A stretch of 64,000 nucleotides of DNA from Paenibacillus dendritiformis (lineage in GTDB: Bacteria; Bacillota; Bacilli; Paenibacillales; Paenibacillaceae): positions 5,386,001 to 5,450,000 of the forward strand of contig NZ_OX216966.1 of NCBI RefSeq assembly GCF_945605565.1, in the 5' to 3' direction. This document shows, piece by piece, positions 1-11,548 of this stretch (position 1 is the stretch's first letter; every line of letters begins with the position of its first letter). The notes under the pieces were generated by a model. That model was given only the letters and a program-made list of their open reading frames with translations. It was not told the DNA's origin and did no database searches. Made by a program: the position numbers and the translations under genes.

Positions 1-657
1 TTGGAGCGGCCGCAGGCCGAAGGTGCGGCGGAACAGCGTGCAGACGTATTGCGGGGATACCTGCAGCCTATCCGCCATCTGCTGCAGGGAGACATCCTCC
101 TGATAATGCTCGTGAATCCACTCGAGCAGCGGGGCCAGCGGTTGCGCGCCTGACTTGCGATGCAAGCCCCTGTCATGCCGGCCGCATTCGGACCATGCCA
201 TCATCAGCTCATAAGCCAGTGCGGACAAGCGGGGTCCATGACCGCCGCTCGCCCGGTCCAGCCAAGATATCGCTCGCCGAATGAGCGCCAGCGTCTGCTC
301 CGGTTCACCGACCGTCATGGCGGCCGATTGGTGAACATGCACCATCGAGGTCAGCTCTTGAGCCAGCGCTCCGTGATAACCGAGCCAATAGATGCCCCAC
401 GGCTCCTCCAGCGGCCGATATACATGCGGCACATCCGGGTACAGAAGCACGCCCTGGCCCGGAGCAATCTCCACTGCTGGGCCGCCGCCTTCCCATTGGA
501 ACATGCCCCTTCCGCTCGTGCATTGCAGCCACTGATAGTCCGGGTAACCGTGCGGGCGGATCGTCTCCAGTTGGTTCGTCCAGCTTCCTACCGTGGTTAC
601 GACCAGAGGAAGCAGGCGCTCTTCGTCTGTCAGAATGGGGAAATGGATGCTGTCCAA
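1..657 (-). CDS. AraC-family transcriptional regulator, C-terminus cut by window edge
   Basis: This is the first 219 codons of an AraC/XylS-type regulator; the rest lies beyond the left edge. Translation of the minus strand gives an N-terminal sugar-binding-like half (residues 1 to about 140, with a YPDVPHVYRPL stretch typical of the cupin arm) followed by the first helix-turn-helix (DVSLQQMADRLQVSPQYV). I chose the TTG at 657-655 because AAGGAGGGGG lies just upstream; no ATG is better placed. It diverges from the GH2 beta-galactosidase across about 170 bp, so it probably controls that gene in response to a galactoside or related sugar. The pairing is inferred from position only. Confidence 0.85.
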   Translation of the reverse strand, partial: MDSIHFPILTDEERLLPLVVTTVGSWTNQLETIRPHGYPDYQWLQCTSGRGMFQWEGGGPAVEIAPGQGVLLYPDVPHVYRPLEEPWGIYWLGYHGALAQELTSMVHVHQSAAMTVGEPEQTLALIRRAISWLDRASGGHGPRLSALAYELMMAWSECGRHDRGLHRKSGAQPLAPLLEWIHEHYQEDVSLQQMADRLQVSPQYVCTLFRRTFGLRPLQ

Positions 658-727
658 TCGGCCCCCCTCCTTGTCATAAAAATATCGAATTCTTTCATAT
701 TATTATATCCATTATAAAATCGTTAGA

Positions 728-757
728 TTGAAATGCAACGGATCACGGTCCTATCAT
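728..757 (+). promoter_or_regulatory. Candidate sigma-A promoter of the beta-galactosidase gene
   Basis: TTGAAA (728-733) and TATCAT (752-757) are 18 bases apart, about 75 bases before the chosen start. The AraC regulator diverges from the same intergenic region, so its operator is likely here too. I saw no clear catabolite-repression site. Confidence 0.45.
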
Positions 758-759
758 AG

Positions 760-3969
<3,210 letters not shown>

Positions 3970-3976
3970 TTAACAT

Positions 3977-4015
3977 AGGAACGGGGCCGCTATCCGCAGC
4001 TCCGTTCCTCTTTTT
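3977..4015 (+). terminator. Rho-independent terminator of the beta-galactosidase gene
   Basis: AGGAACGG pairs with CCGTTCCT across a 17-base loop and is followed by a T-rich run. It starts seven bases after the stop codon. Confidence 0.8.
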
Positions 4016-4039
4016 CCGCAGAGGCACAGCCGCAGCTGT

Positions 4040-4073
4040 ATTCATCGGCTAGCTAAGTTCTTAGGCGATGAAT
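4040..4073. other. Inverted repeat at the edge of repeat locus A
   Basis: ATTCATCG pairs with CGATGAAT, and inside it CTAAG-TT-CTTAG forms a second stem, giving a long imperfect hairpin. No T-run follows. It lies between the terminator and the first degenerate repeat units. Function unknown. Confidence 0.5.
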
Positions 4074-4148
4074 ATCCGCCTCCTGTTTCTCCTGCCCCCA
4101 GCTCATAGTAAGGATGCAAGATGCTACTGATGAACTCATAGCTCCGAG

Positions 4149-4285
4149 TCCTTATGACCATTATCCCCGTCGCGCAGGAGAACGAAAAAGCCACAGAGTC
4201 ACGGTCTTACATTCCGTATCCCTACAACGCAATAGATCAACTTGTAGCCTTACTTCCACGCTCCTTATGAACGATATCCCCGTGA
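4149..4285 (-). repeat. Array A, left arm: three degenerate units in minus orientation
   Basis: Three diverged copies of the shared core read on the minus strand, at about 4150-4168, 4204-4222 and 4262-4281. The first reads CTTATGACCATTATCCCC on the plus strand and keeps the CCTG-like flank (GCGCAGGAG). Spacing is 55-58 bp. They face away from the plus-oriented right arm that starts 20 bases later. No gene is seen in 4016-4300. Confidence 0.65.
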
Positions 4286-4304
4286 CTACACCGGAATCAT
4301 GAAC

Positions 4305-5511
4305 GATGGGAATATTGAGCGTAAGGAATAACGGAGACTTCCCTGACCGACGGGGATATTGACCATAAGGAATTACGAAGGCTTCCCTGACCGATGGGGA
4401 TATTTAGCATAAGGAATTACGAAGGCTTCCCTGACCGACGGGGATATTTAGCATAAGGAATTACGGAGACCCCTGACTGACGGGGATATCGAGCATAAGG
4501 ATTTACGGAGACTTCCATGACCGACGGGGATATTGAGCGTAAGGAGTAATGGAGGTTTCCCTGACCGAGTGGGATATTGACCATAAGGAATTGCGGAGAC
4601 TTCCCTGACCGACGGGGATATTGAACATAAGAAGTTACGGAGACTTCCCTGACCGACGGGGATATTAAGCATAAGGACTTACGGAGACTTCCCTGACTGA
4701 CGGGGATATTGAGCATAAGGAATTACGAAGGCTTCCCTGACCGACGGGGATATTGAGCGTAAGGAGTAACGGAGGTTTCCCTGACCGACTGGGATATTGA
4801 GCATAAGAAGTTACGGAGGTTTCCCTGACCAACTGGGATATTGAGCATAAGGAGTTACGGAGGCTTCCATGACCGACGGGATATCGAGCATAAGGAATTA
4901 CGAAGGCTTCCCTGACCGACGGGGATATCGAGCATAAGGATTTACGGAGACTTCCCTGACCGACGGGGATATTGAGCATAAGGAATTACGGAGGCTCCCT
5001 GACCGACAGGGATATTGAGCATACGGAATTACGGAGGCTTCCCTGACCGACGGGGATATTGAGCGTAAGGAGTAACGGAGGTTTCCCTGACCGACTGGGA
5101 TATTGAGCATAAGAAGTTACGGAGGTTTCCCTGACCAACTGGGATATTGAGCATAAGGAGTTACGGAGGCTTCCATGACCGACGGGATATCGAGCATAAG
5201 GAATTACGAAGGCTTCCCTGACCGACGGGGATATCGAGCATAAGGATTTACGGAGACTTCCCTGACCGACGGGGATATTGAGCATAAGGAATTACGGAGG
5301 CTCCCTGACCGACAGGGATATTGAGCATACGGAATTACGGAGGCTTCCCTGACCGACGGGGATATTGAGCATAAGGAATTGCGGAGGCTTCCCTGACCGA
5401 CGGGGATATCGAGCATAAGGATTTACGGAGACTTCCCTGACCGACGGGGATATTGACCATAAGAAACTACGAAGGCTTCCCTGACCGACGGGGATATTGA
5501 GCATAAGGATT
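4305..5511 (+). repeat. Array A, right arm: 28 units of a 44-bp repeat
   Basis: I count 28 consecutive units beginning at 4305, 4349, 4393, 4437, 4479, 4523 and so on to 5487. The spacing is 44 bp except for five intervals of 42 or 43. The typical core is GGGGATATTGAGCATAAGG and the filler resembles AATTACGGAGGCTTCCCTG. The block 4743-5048 (seven units, 306 bp) is repeated without a visible difference at 5049-5354. The array lies between the 3' ends of two convergent genes. Open frames across it follow from the periodicity (44 is not a multiple of three, so each frame repeats every 132 bp) and lack ribosome binding sites, so I call the region non-coding. Confidence 0.93.
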
Positions 5512-5583
5512 GCACAAGCATCATATCCCGCAGGAGCATCTGACCAGCTGCTCCACTGCCTTCCCTGCTCATCAACCCGATCA

Positions 5584-5617
5584 GAAAAAACAACCCTGAC
5601 CGTGAGGTCAGGGCTGT
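5584..5617 (-). terminator. Rho-independent terminator downstream of the cold-shock gene
   Basis: CCCTGACC-GTGA-GGTCAGGG is a perfect eight-base stem with a tetraloop. On the minus strand it is followed by TTGTTTTTT. A smaller GC hairpin (GCCCG-TCG-CGGGC, near 5653) lies nearer the stop codon. Confidence 0.88.
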
Positions 5618-5672
5618 TGGGTCGTGCTATTGTACACTATTTATAAATGAAGGGCCCGTCGCGGGCATTTCA

Positions 5673-5870
5673 TTATAATTTAATGACATTAGCAGCTTGT
5701 GGACCACGGTTTCCTTCGGAAATTTCGAATTCTACCGCTTGGCCTTCATCCAAGCTTTTGAATCCATCGCCTTGGATTGCGGAGTAGTGGACGAATACAT
5801 CGTCACCGTTTTCCACTTGAATGAATCCGTAGCCTTTTTCTGCGTTGAACCATTTTACAGTACCTTTCAA
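5673..5870 (-). CDS. Cold-shock protein, CspA/CspB family
   Basis: A 65-residue single cold-shock domain, an OB-fold nucleic-acid chaperone that binds single-stranded RNA and DNA. Both RNP motifs are visible: KGYGFIQV (RNP1) and DVFVHYSAI (RNP2), after an N-terminal [13 protein letters not shown]. Start: the TTG at 5870-5868 has GAGGAGG eight bases upstream and gives the usual Csp N-terminus, so longer upstream readings are unlikely. The leader from the predicted promoter is only about 40 bases. It stands alone, with its own promoter and terminator. Very secure. Confidence 0.97.
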   Translation of the reverse strand: MKGTVKWFNAEKGYGFIQVENGDDVFVHYSAIQGDGFKSLDEGQAVEFEISEGNRGPQAANVIKL

Positions 5871-5916
5871 ATTCAAAACCTCCTCACATAATCCACCCTT
5901 ACAGGTGAATAATGTC

Positions 5917-5945
5917 ATTATACTGGAGGTGTATGTGGAACGCAA
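5917..5945 (-). promoter_or_regulatory. Promoter of the cold-shock gene
   Basis: On the minus strand TTGCGT (5945-5940) is followed after 17 bases by a perfect TATAAT (5922-5917), with the TTG start about 45 bases further on. Confidence 0.7.
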
Positions 5946-6074
5946 CTTTTTTTTGCCAATTCAATTTGATTTTCGCTCGCGGCCTGGGTTATCATGATCC
6001 TTACAAGGATGCGACACGAAGGCAGGCGCTGAATGCAAGCCCTGTCCCGGCACCGCAGAAATGAGGTTTTCATT

Positions 6075-6308
6075 ATGATGAAGAAGCATGTCATCTACAA
6101 GCATGACAAATGGAACATGATGACGGTCGAAGTGCAAGGCCGTCATATCGTATTGCGCGAGATATCGGATCAATGGGGAGAAGAGTGTCACAACTTCCTT
6201 AGCCGCCCGGCACTGATGCAGTGGGCAGAGCAGCGTTTCCCGAAGGAAGACTACGCAGGCAAGGAAGAAGAGTGGCAGAGCATTATGGATGCGTTCAAGC
6301 AAGTCTAG
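6075..6308 (+). CDS. Small protein of unknown function, 77 residues
   Basis: A short charged soluble protein, rich in lysine, glutamate, histidine and tryptophan, without cysteine pairs or membrane segments. The middle (KWNMMTVEVQGRHIVLREI) looks like two beta strands and the C-terminal half like helices. The ATG at 6075 has TGAGG eight bases upstream; an earlier in-frame start at 6033 has none. It precedes another small gene on the same strand. I do not recognise the family. Codon use and the ribosome binding site support a real gene. Confidence 0.65.
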   Translation: MMKKHVIYKHDKWNMMTVEVQGRHIVLREISDQWGEECHNFLSRPALMQWAEQRFPKEDYAGKEEEWQSIMDAFKQV

Positions 6309-6359
6309 GCTTGCTTCGCCTCCACGGCATAATATTAGTTCGATGAAGGCAGGTCGCTT

Positions 6360-6539
6360 ATGAATTCGTCTACCAATATCATTTTCATCATTTTGGCATT
6401 CTCGCTCGGAGCGATACTTGTATGGAAAAAGGATAGTGTGCCGCCTGCCCTTCGCCGCCCGATGGCTATCGCGGCGCTCCTGTTCCTCGTCTTTGCCTTT
6501 TTCCTGATTGTCTATTCCTTCTGGACCGCCGGCACATAG
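6360..6539 (+). CDS. Small membrane protein, 59 residues
   Basis: The ATG at 6360 has GAAGG about ten bases upstream. The protein has two hydrophobic stretches: residues 6-21 (NIIFIILAFSLGAILV) and about 36-54 (AIAALLFLVFAFFLIVYSF). They are joined by a short basic and proline-containing loop, so it should be a two-helix hairpin in the membrane. It lies 50 bases after the preceding small gene and may be cotranscribed with it. Family and role are unknown. Confidence 0.6.
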   Translation: MNSSTNIIFIILAFSLGAILVWKKDSVPPALRRPMAIAALLFLVFAFFLIVYSFWTAGT

Positions 6540-6685
6540 ACCCAGCGGTATCCGGAAGAACGTGTTAGACTCTCCCCCTGCCGGCCATACTATGGAAGTA
6601 TGTTCATCAAGTCACGTTACGTTACGTTGGCATTATGAACAATAACGACAAGTATGAATCCGGAATACTTCAGGGGGGGGTTCGG

Positions 6686-6847
6686 ATGAATCGGCAACGC
6701 ATCCTTATTATGCTCACGGTCATCTCCGTATTGGGTTCGACGTTGATTCCGGCTACCGCCATTTCCCGTCAGGAGACGATGGCCCGTTCAGCCGCGAACT
6801 CATCGAATCCGTCCACAACGCAACAACCATTTAAGAGGAGGGTACAT
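6686..6847 (+). other. In-frame signal-peptide-like extension upstream of pepF
   Basis: An ATG at 6686 is preceded by a run of eight G (6673-6680) that can act as a ribosome binding site. It opens a 54-codon extension, without stops, into the peptidase frame. The first residues are MNRQRILIMLTVISVL followed by GSTLIPATAIS: a basic start, a hydrophobic core and an A-x-A-like cleavage site. A serine/asparagine-rich linker follows. This suggests an alternative exported form, or a translated leader. Confidence 0.45.
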
Positions 6848-8644
6848 ATGCAGCAATTGATGAAACGCTCGGAAGTTCCGCAGGAATACCGCTGGAAGCT
6901 GCAAGACCTGTTCGGCTCCCGGGCTGAATGGGATAAGGAATATGAACTCGTGCTTCAATTGGTCGACAAAATGAAGCAATACCATGGCAAGTTGAATGAA
7001 GCTGCCGCGCTCAAGGCATGCTTTGAGCTGGAGGACGATATTTCCCTACATACGGAACGTTTATATGTGTACGCCAGCATGAGCCATCACGAGGATACCG
7101 CTGATCCGGTCTATCAGGCGCTATCCGAGAAATCGAAGCAGTTGTCCGTCAAGGTAGGCGAGGCGCTCTCCTTCATTACGCCGGAGGTTCTGTCCTTGTC
7201 CGACGAGGAGCTGGATCGCTTGATTGCTGATCCTTCCCTGTCCGCCTATCGCTTCACGCTCGTCGAGATGAAGCGCCAGAAGGCTCATGTGCTGAGCAAA
7301 GGCGAAGAAGCGCTGCTCGCCCAGGTCGGCAATATGTCGAAGGCGCCGGAGACGATTTACAGCATGCTGAACAATGCGGATATGAAGTTTCCAAAAATCA
7401 AAAATGAAAAGGGCGAGGAAGTGGAATTGACGCATGGCCGTTACATCCAATTCCTGGAGAGCCGCAACAGCGACGTGCGCCGGGCTGCTTTTGAAGGCGT
7501 CTACTCTACATACCGCAAGCAACGCAACACGATTGCAGCGACGCTAAGCGCCAACGTAACCAAAAACTTGTTCTACGCGCGAGCGCGCAAGTATCCGTCC
7601 GCCCTGGAAATGTACCTGTTCGGCGACAATATTCCGAAAGAGGTATACACCAATCTGATCAATACGATTCACAAGCATTTGCCGCTCATGCACCGGTACA
7701 TGAAGCTGCGCAAGCAGTTGCTTCAGGTTGACGAGCTTCATATGTACGATCTGTTCGCGCCGGTGGTCGAAGAGTTCGATATGGACATTACGTTCGAGGA
7801 AGCGAAAAAGATCGTCAAGGAGAGCCTCAAGCCGCTCGGCGAGAATTACCTGACCGCACTCCAGGAAGGCTTCGACAACGGTTGGATCGACGTGTATGAG
7901 AACGAGGGCAAGCGGACCGGCGCTTACAGCTGGGGCGCTTACGGTACCCACCCGTACGTGCTTCTGAATCATAAAGACAATCTGAACAGCATGTTCACGC
8001 TCACCCATGAGATGGGCCATGCGCTGCACTCGTATTACTCGGACAACAATCTGCCTTACCGCGACGCGCAATACACGATCTTCCTCGCGGAAGTCGCATC
8101 GACGCTGAACGAGGCGCTGCTGATGGACTACATGTTGAAGAAGACGAACGACAAAAAAGAAAAAATGTATCTGCTCGCCTACTATATCGATCAATTCCGC
8201 ACGACGGTGTTCCGTCAGACGATGTTCGCCGAATTCGAATTGCTCATCCACGAGCATGCCGAGAAGGGCGAGGCGCTGACGCCGCAGCTCCTGTGCGAAA
8301 TCTATTATGATCTGAACAAAAAGTATTATGGCGACGATATGGTTATCGATCAAGACATCGAGATGGAATGGGCTCGCATTCCGCACTTCTATACGAGCTT
8401 CTACGTGTACAAATACGCAACCGGCTTCTCGGCGGCGCAAAGCTTCGCGAAGCAGATTCTCGATGAAGGCCAGCCGGCGGTTGACCGCTACCTCGGCTTC
8501 CTGAAGAGCGGCGGAAGCGATTATTCGATCAACATTCTCCAAAAAGCCGGTGTCGACATGTCCGCACCTACGCCGATTGAAGAAGGCATGAGCCTGCTGG
8601 AATCGCTGATTGAAGAAATGGAAAAAATGGCTGCGGAAAAATAA
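6848..8644 (+). CDS. pepF: Oligoendopeptidase F, zinc metallopeptidase family M3
   Basis: A 598-residue M3 peptidase, the usual PepF length, which cuts short peptides in the cytosol. The zinc site HEMGHALH starts near residue 387, and the third ligand is expected in the downstream EVASTLNEALL stretch. The N-terminal lobe (VPQEYRWKLQDLF) is typical. The ATG at 6848 has AGAGGAGGG five bases upstream, the best start. The frame also stays open to an ATG at 6686 that adds a signal-peptide-like sequence, so cytosolic and exported forms could both be made. The main product call is secure; which start dominates is not. Confidence 0.93.
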   Translation: MQQLMKRSEVPQEYRWKLQDLFGSRAEWDKEYELVLQLVDKMKQYHGKLNEAAALKACFELEDDISLHTERLYVYASMSHHEDTADPVYQALSEKSKQLSVKVGEALSFITPEVLSLSDEELDRLIADPSLSAYRFTLVEMKRQKAHVLSKGEEALLAQVGNMSKAPETIYSMLNNADMKFPKIKNEKGEEVELTHGRYIQFLESRNSDVRRAAFEGVYSTYRKQRNTIAATLSANVTKNLFYARARKYPSALEMYLFGDNIPKEVYTNLINTIHKHLPLMHRYMKLRKQLLQVDELHMYDLFAPVVEEFDMDITFEEAKKIVKESLKPLGENYLTALQEGFDNGWIDVYENEGKRTGAYSWGAYGTHPYVLLNHKDNLNSMFTLTHEMGHALHSYYSDNNLPYRDAQYTIFLAEVASTLNEALLMDYMLKKTNDKKEKMYLLAYYIDQFRTTVFRQTMFAEFELLIHEHAEKGEALTPQLLCEIYYDLNKKYYGDDMVIDQDIEMEWARIPHFYTSFYVYKYATGFSAAQSFAKQILDEGQPAVDRYLGFLKSGGSDYSINILQKAGVDMSAPTPIEEGMSLLESLIEEMEKMAAEK

Positions 8645-8652
8645 CAGAACGG

Positions 8653-8690
8653 ATGGCGGGTTCCCTTTGGCGAATCCGCCATTTCCTTTT
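8653..8690 (+). terminator. Terminator of pepF
   Basis: ATGGCGG pairs with CCGCCAT around a 17-base loop and is followed by TTCCTTTT, eight bases after the stop codon. Confidence 0.65.
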
Positions 8691-8836
8691 GCGCCTGCCG
8701 GCTCGACTACCTGCCGAAGATGGCCGAACCCGTTCGACCCCAGGAGCCGGGAGCAAGTGAGAATTCACCTTGTGACGGAAGGAGTCGAATATTATACTGG
8801 AATGTAGATACATAGAAATCATGAGGAGGATGCCTG

Positions 8837-9184
8837 ATGCGCATTCAATGGTCCTTGATAGCAGGGCTCATCTTCGCTTTGATTACCGCCATCTTCGCCG
8901 TAATCAACGTGAATCCGGTACAAGTCAATCTGTTGTTCGGCACCTTCGAAGTGCCGCTCATCTTATTGATTCTCGGCTGCACGCTGCTGGGCGCCATCAT
9001 TGTCGGCTCCTACAGCATCTATTTGCAGTACCGATCACAGAAGAAAATTCAACAGTTGGAGCAGCAGCTTGCCCAACTGGCGCCGGAGGCGGAAGCACTA
9101 GAAGCGGAAGTGCCGCTCCCGCCGGCCAACGAAGAGGTTCAAGGATTTACCGCCGAGAGGCGAAATCAGGAGGACTTGGCATAG
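8837..9184 (+). CDS. LapA-domain membrane protein (DUF1049 type)
   Basis: A 115-residue inner-membrane protein. Two transmembrane helices (about residues 5-24 and 38-60) surround a NVNPVQVNLLFGTFEVPL segment that is characteristic of the LapA/YciS family. A cytoplasmic coiled coil follows (about 65-90, KKIQQLEQQLAQL) and then an acidic tail. In Gram-negative bacteria relatives help assemble envelope components; the role in Bacillales is not settled. GAGGAGG precedes the start by seven bases. It lies between two peptidase genes but has its own 3' hairpin. Confidence 0.85.
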   Translation: MRIQWSLIAGLIFALITAIFAVINVNPVQVNLLFGTFEVPLILLILGCTLLGAIIVGSYSIYLQYRSQKKIQQLEQQLAQLAPEAEALEAEVPLPPANEEVQGFTAERRNQEDLA

Positions 9185-9219
9185 CGGCTTGCCTTCGGCA
9201 AGCCGTTCCGGCTTATTTT
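9185..9219 (+). terminator. Hairpin after the LapA-like gene, probable terminator
   Basis: CGGCTTGCC-TTC-GGCAAGCCG is a perfect nine-base stem directly after the stop codon. The T-run (TTATTTT) comes after an eight-base gap, so termination may be partial and read into the M42 gene. Confidence 0.55.
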
Positions 9220-9244
9220 CCAATATTGAGGAGGAATTCGTACG

Positions 9245-10324
9245 ATGACTCAACCACACTCCCTATCTTCCCAGCCGCTGCGCGCTGACATTGATGAGAA
9301 CTATGTCGCTTCCGTGCTGATGGAATTGCTGAATACTCCGTCTCCGACGGGCTACACCCATCATGTCATGAAGCGGATTGAAATCGAAGCTACACAGCTC
9401 GGTTACTCCTTCGAGCTGACACGCAAGGGCTGCGGCGTCATTCGCGTTCCGGGAACGAACCGCGATAGCGGCAAGGTCATCGGCTTGTCCGCTCACGTCG
9501 ATACGCTGGGCGCCATGGTCCGTTCGGTTCATAGTGACGGCACGCTCCGCCTCACTTCCGTGGGCGGATTCATGATGCAGTCGATGGAGAATGAATACTG
9601 CCAGATTCATACTCGCAGCGGCAAAATTTATACGGGCACGATAATGAGCAATCATCCTTCTGTGCACGTATACTCCGATGCCCGTGACTACCGCCGCGAG
9701 GAAGCGAACATGATCGTGCGCATTGACGAGCCGGTGCAGTCGAAGCAGGATACGGAGCAGCTCGGCATCCGCACGGGGGATTACGTATCGTTCGATGCCC
9801 GCCCGGTGCGGCTTCCGAACGGCTATATCAAATCCCGCCATCTGGATGACAAAGCGAGCGTCTCCGCCCTGCTCGGCATGCTGGAGAGCATGAAGCGCAC
9901 AGGCTGGCAGCCTCTCCATGATACCGTCATCTTTATTACGAATTATGAAGAAATCGGCCATGGGGCTTCGTATATTCCCCAGGAAATAACCGAAATGATC
10001 GCCATCGACATGGGTTGCATCGGCGATGATCTCGCCTGCAAGGAAACCGATGTCTCGATATGCGCCAAGGATTCCTCCGGCCCTTACGACTACATGATGA
10101 CGAGCCGATTGATTGCCTTGGCTGAACGGGAAGGCATTGACTACGCAGTCGATGTCTATCCGCACTACGGTTCGGACGCATCCGCGGCTCTGCGCGGCGG
10201 CAACAATATTCGCGCCGCGCTTATCGGTCCGGGCGTGCATGCGTCCCATGCGATGGAACGCACACATTTGAAGGCCGTGCTGAACACGGCCCGGCTGGCT
10301 GCGGCGTATATTACCGAAGCATGA
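9245..10324 (+). CDS. M42-family metallo-aminopeptidase (FrvX/YsdC/glucanase-like)
   Basis: A 359-residue cytosolic dinuclear zinc peptidase that trims N-terminal residues from peptides, probably as a large oligomer. The family signatures appear in order: LNTPSPTGY near the N-terminus, the first zinc histidine in LSAHVDTLGAMV, the bridging aspartate in SRHLDDKASV, the catalytic pair in NYEEIGHGAS, the aspartate in AIDMGCIG, and the last histidine in GPGVHASHAMERTH. GAGGAGG lies ten bases before the ATG. It is followed by a terminator. Substrate preference cannot be told. Confidence 0.93.
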   Translation: MTQPHSLSSQPLRADIDENYVASVLMELLNTPSPTGYTHHVMKRIEIEATQLGYSFELTRKGCGVIRVPGTNRDSGKVIGLSAHVDTLGAMVRSVHSDGTLRLTSVGGFMMQSMENEYCQIHTRSGKIYTGTIMSNHPSVHVYSDARDYRREEANMIVRIDEPVQSKQDTEQLGIRTGDYVSFDARPVRLPNGYIKSRHLDDKASVSALLGMLESMKRTGWQPLHDTVIFITNYEEIGHGASYIPQEITEMIAIDMGCIGDDLACKETDVSICAKDSSGPYDYMMTSRLIALAEREGIDYAVDVYPHYGSDASAALRGGNNIRAALIGPGVHASHAMERTHLKAVLNTARLAAAYITEA

Positions 10325-10328
10325 TGAT

Positions 10329-10382
10329 AAGACAGGGGACGGACGCTGCCGGGAGGCGGGCGCTCGCCCCTGTCTTTGTTCG
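10329..10382 (+). terminator. Terminator of the M42 peptidase gene
   Basis: AAGACAGGGG pairs with CCCCTGTCTT around a GC-rich loop and is followed by TTGTT, close to the stop codon. Confidence 0.65.
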
Positions 10383-10469
10383 GCAGAGCCGCCAGTTCGC
10401 GAACGCTGCCGACAGTCGGGCCCTACGCCCAGTTGGGACATTAGGAAGCTTAATGAAGGAGGAATTGGG

Positions 10470-11480
10470 ATGAAAGAACAATTCTCTGCCCTGGTCGTCG
10501 ACCGGACCGCGGACGGCGATGTCCACGCCGCCGTGCGCGAGCGGACGCTTGCCGATCTGCCGGAAGGCAGCGTGACGATACGCGTCGCCTATTCGGGCGT
10601 CAACTTCAAGGATGCCCTCGCCTGCTCGGCGGACGGGCATATCGTCAAGACCTACCCGTTCGTGCCGGGCATCGACCTGTCCGGCATCGTCGCCGCCAGC
10701 GACGACCCGCGCTTTACGCCGGGACAACGTGTCGTCGTCACCGGCTATGAGCTCGGCGTGTCGCATTTCGGCGGACTGAGCGAATATGCGCGCGTTCCCG
10801 GCGATTGGATCGTGCCGGTGCCGGAAGCGCTCAGCCTGCGCGATGTGATGGCCTTCGGCACGGCCGGCCTGACGGCGGCGATGGCCGTCGAGCGCCTGGA
10901 GCGGCACGGCGTACGCCCTGGTGACGGCCCGGTGCTCGTCACCGGCGCCAGCGGCGGCGTCGGCTCGCTGGCGATCGCCATGCTGGCGCAGCTTGGCTGC
11001 GAGGTCGTCGCAGCCAGCGGCAAGCCGGAGCTAAGCGATGCGCTCCGGCGCCTCGGAGCCGCCAGCGTCGTATCCCGCGACGACTGGCGGCCGGAACGCC
11101 CCCGCGCGCTGGACAAGCAGCGCTGGGCCGGCGTCGTGGACGTCTGCGGGGGCGGCATCCTGGCCGCCGCAGTCGCTTCCACGAAGTATGGCGGCGCTGT
11201 GGCCGCCACGGGGATGACAGCGGGCGGAGATTGGCCCGCCAGCGTATTTCCGTTCATCCTGCGGGGCATCACGCTCTACGGCATCGACTCGGTCTATGCG
11301 CCGCATGAGCTGCGATTGAAGCTGTGGAGCCGCATGGCCACCGACTGGCGCGATGCCGTACGCTTCGATGGCTGGGTGCAGGAGCTCCGGCTTGAGGACG
11401 TGCCGGCTTATGTGCGGACCATGAGAGAAGGCGGCATTGCCGGCCGTGCCATCGTCCGCCTGAGCGGAGACGGGCAATAG
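10470..11480 (+). CDS. YhdH/YhfP-family NADPH-dependent quinone/acryloyl-CoA reductase
   Basis: A 336-residue zinc-independent medium-chain reductase. The N-terminal GroES-like domain contains YSGVNFKDALA, the hallmark of the YhdH/YhfP/AcuI subgroup, and the Rossmann fold starts at VLVTGASGGVGSLAIAML. The cysteines that bind structural zinc in alcohol dehydrogenases are absent. Characterised relatives reduce acryloyl-CoA or quinones with NADPH; the substrate here is unknown. AGGAGGAATTGGG precedes the ATG. It ends at a strong terminator shared with the convergent gene. Confidence 0.9.
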   Translation: MKEQFSALVVDRTADGDVHAAVRERTLADLPEGSVTIRVAYSGVNFKDALACSADGHIVKTYPFVPGIDLSGIVAASDDPRFTPGQRVVVTGYELGVSHFGGLSEYARVPGDWIVPVPEALSLRDVMAFGTAGLTAAMAVERLERHGVRPGDGPVLVTGASGGVGSLAIAMLAQLGCEVVAASGKPELSDALRRLGAASVVSRDDWRPERPRALDKQRWAGVVDVCGGGILAAAVASTKYGGAVAATGMTAGGDWPASVFPFILRGITLYGIDSVYAPHELRLKLWSRMATDWRDAVRFDGWVQELRLEDVPAYVRTMREGGIAGRAIVRLSGDGQ

Positions 11481-11497
11481 AACCCCGCCAACAGCAA

Positions 11498-11530
11498 CAG
11501 ACCGAGCGGTTCCCCCGCTCGGTCTGTTTT
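11498..11530. terminator. Strong terminator between convergent genes
   Basis: CAGACCGAGCGG pairs perfectly with CCGCTCGGTCTG over a five-base loop and is followed by TTTT on the plus strand. It serves the YhdH-type gene and may also act on the gene ending at 11549. Confidence 0.85.
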
Positions 11531-11548
11531 CCTATATGTGTGCCATGG

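Noticed and set aside
160..717. A plus-strand open frame of 185 codons opposite the AraC gene
   Set aside because: It is antisense to a clear AraC regulator that has a ribosome binding site and HTH motif.
4417..5504. Overlapping open frames of 70-104 codons across array A on the minus strand
   Set aside because: They follow from the 44-bp period, overlap one another in different frames, and none has a ribosome binding site.
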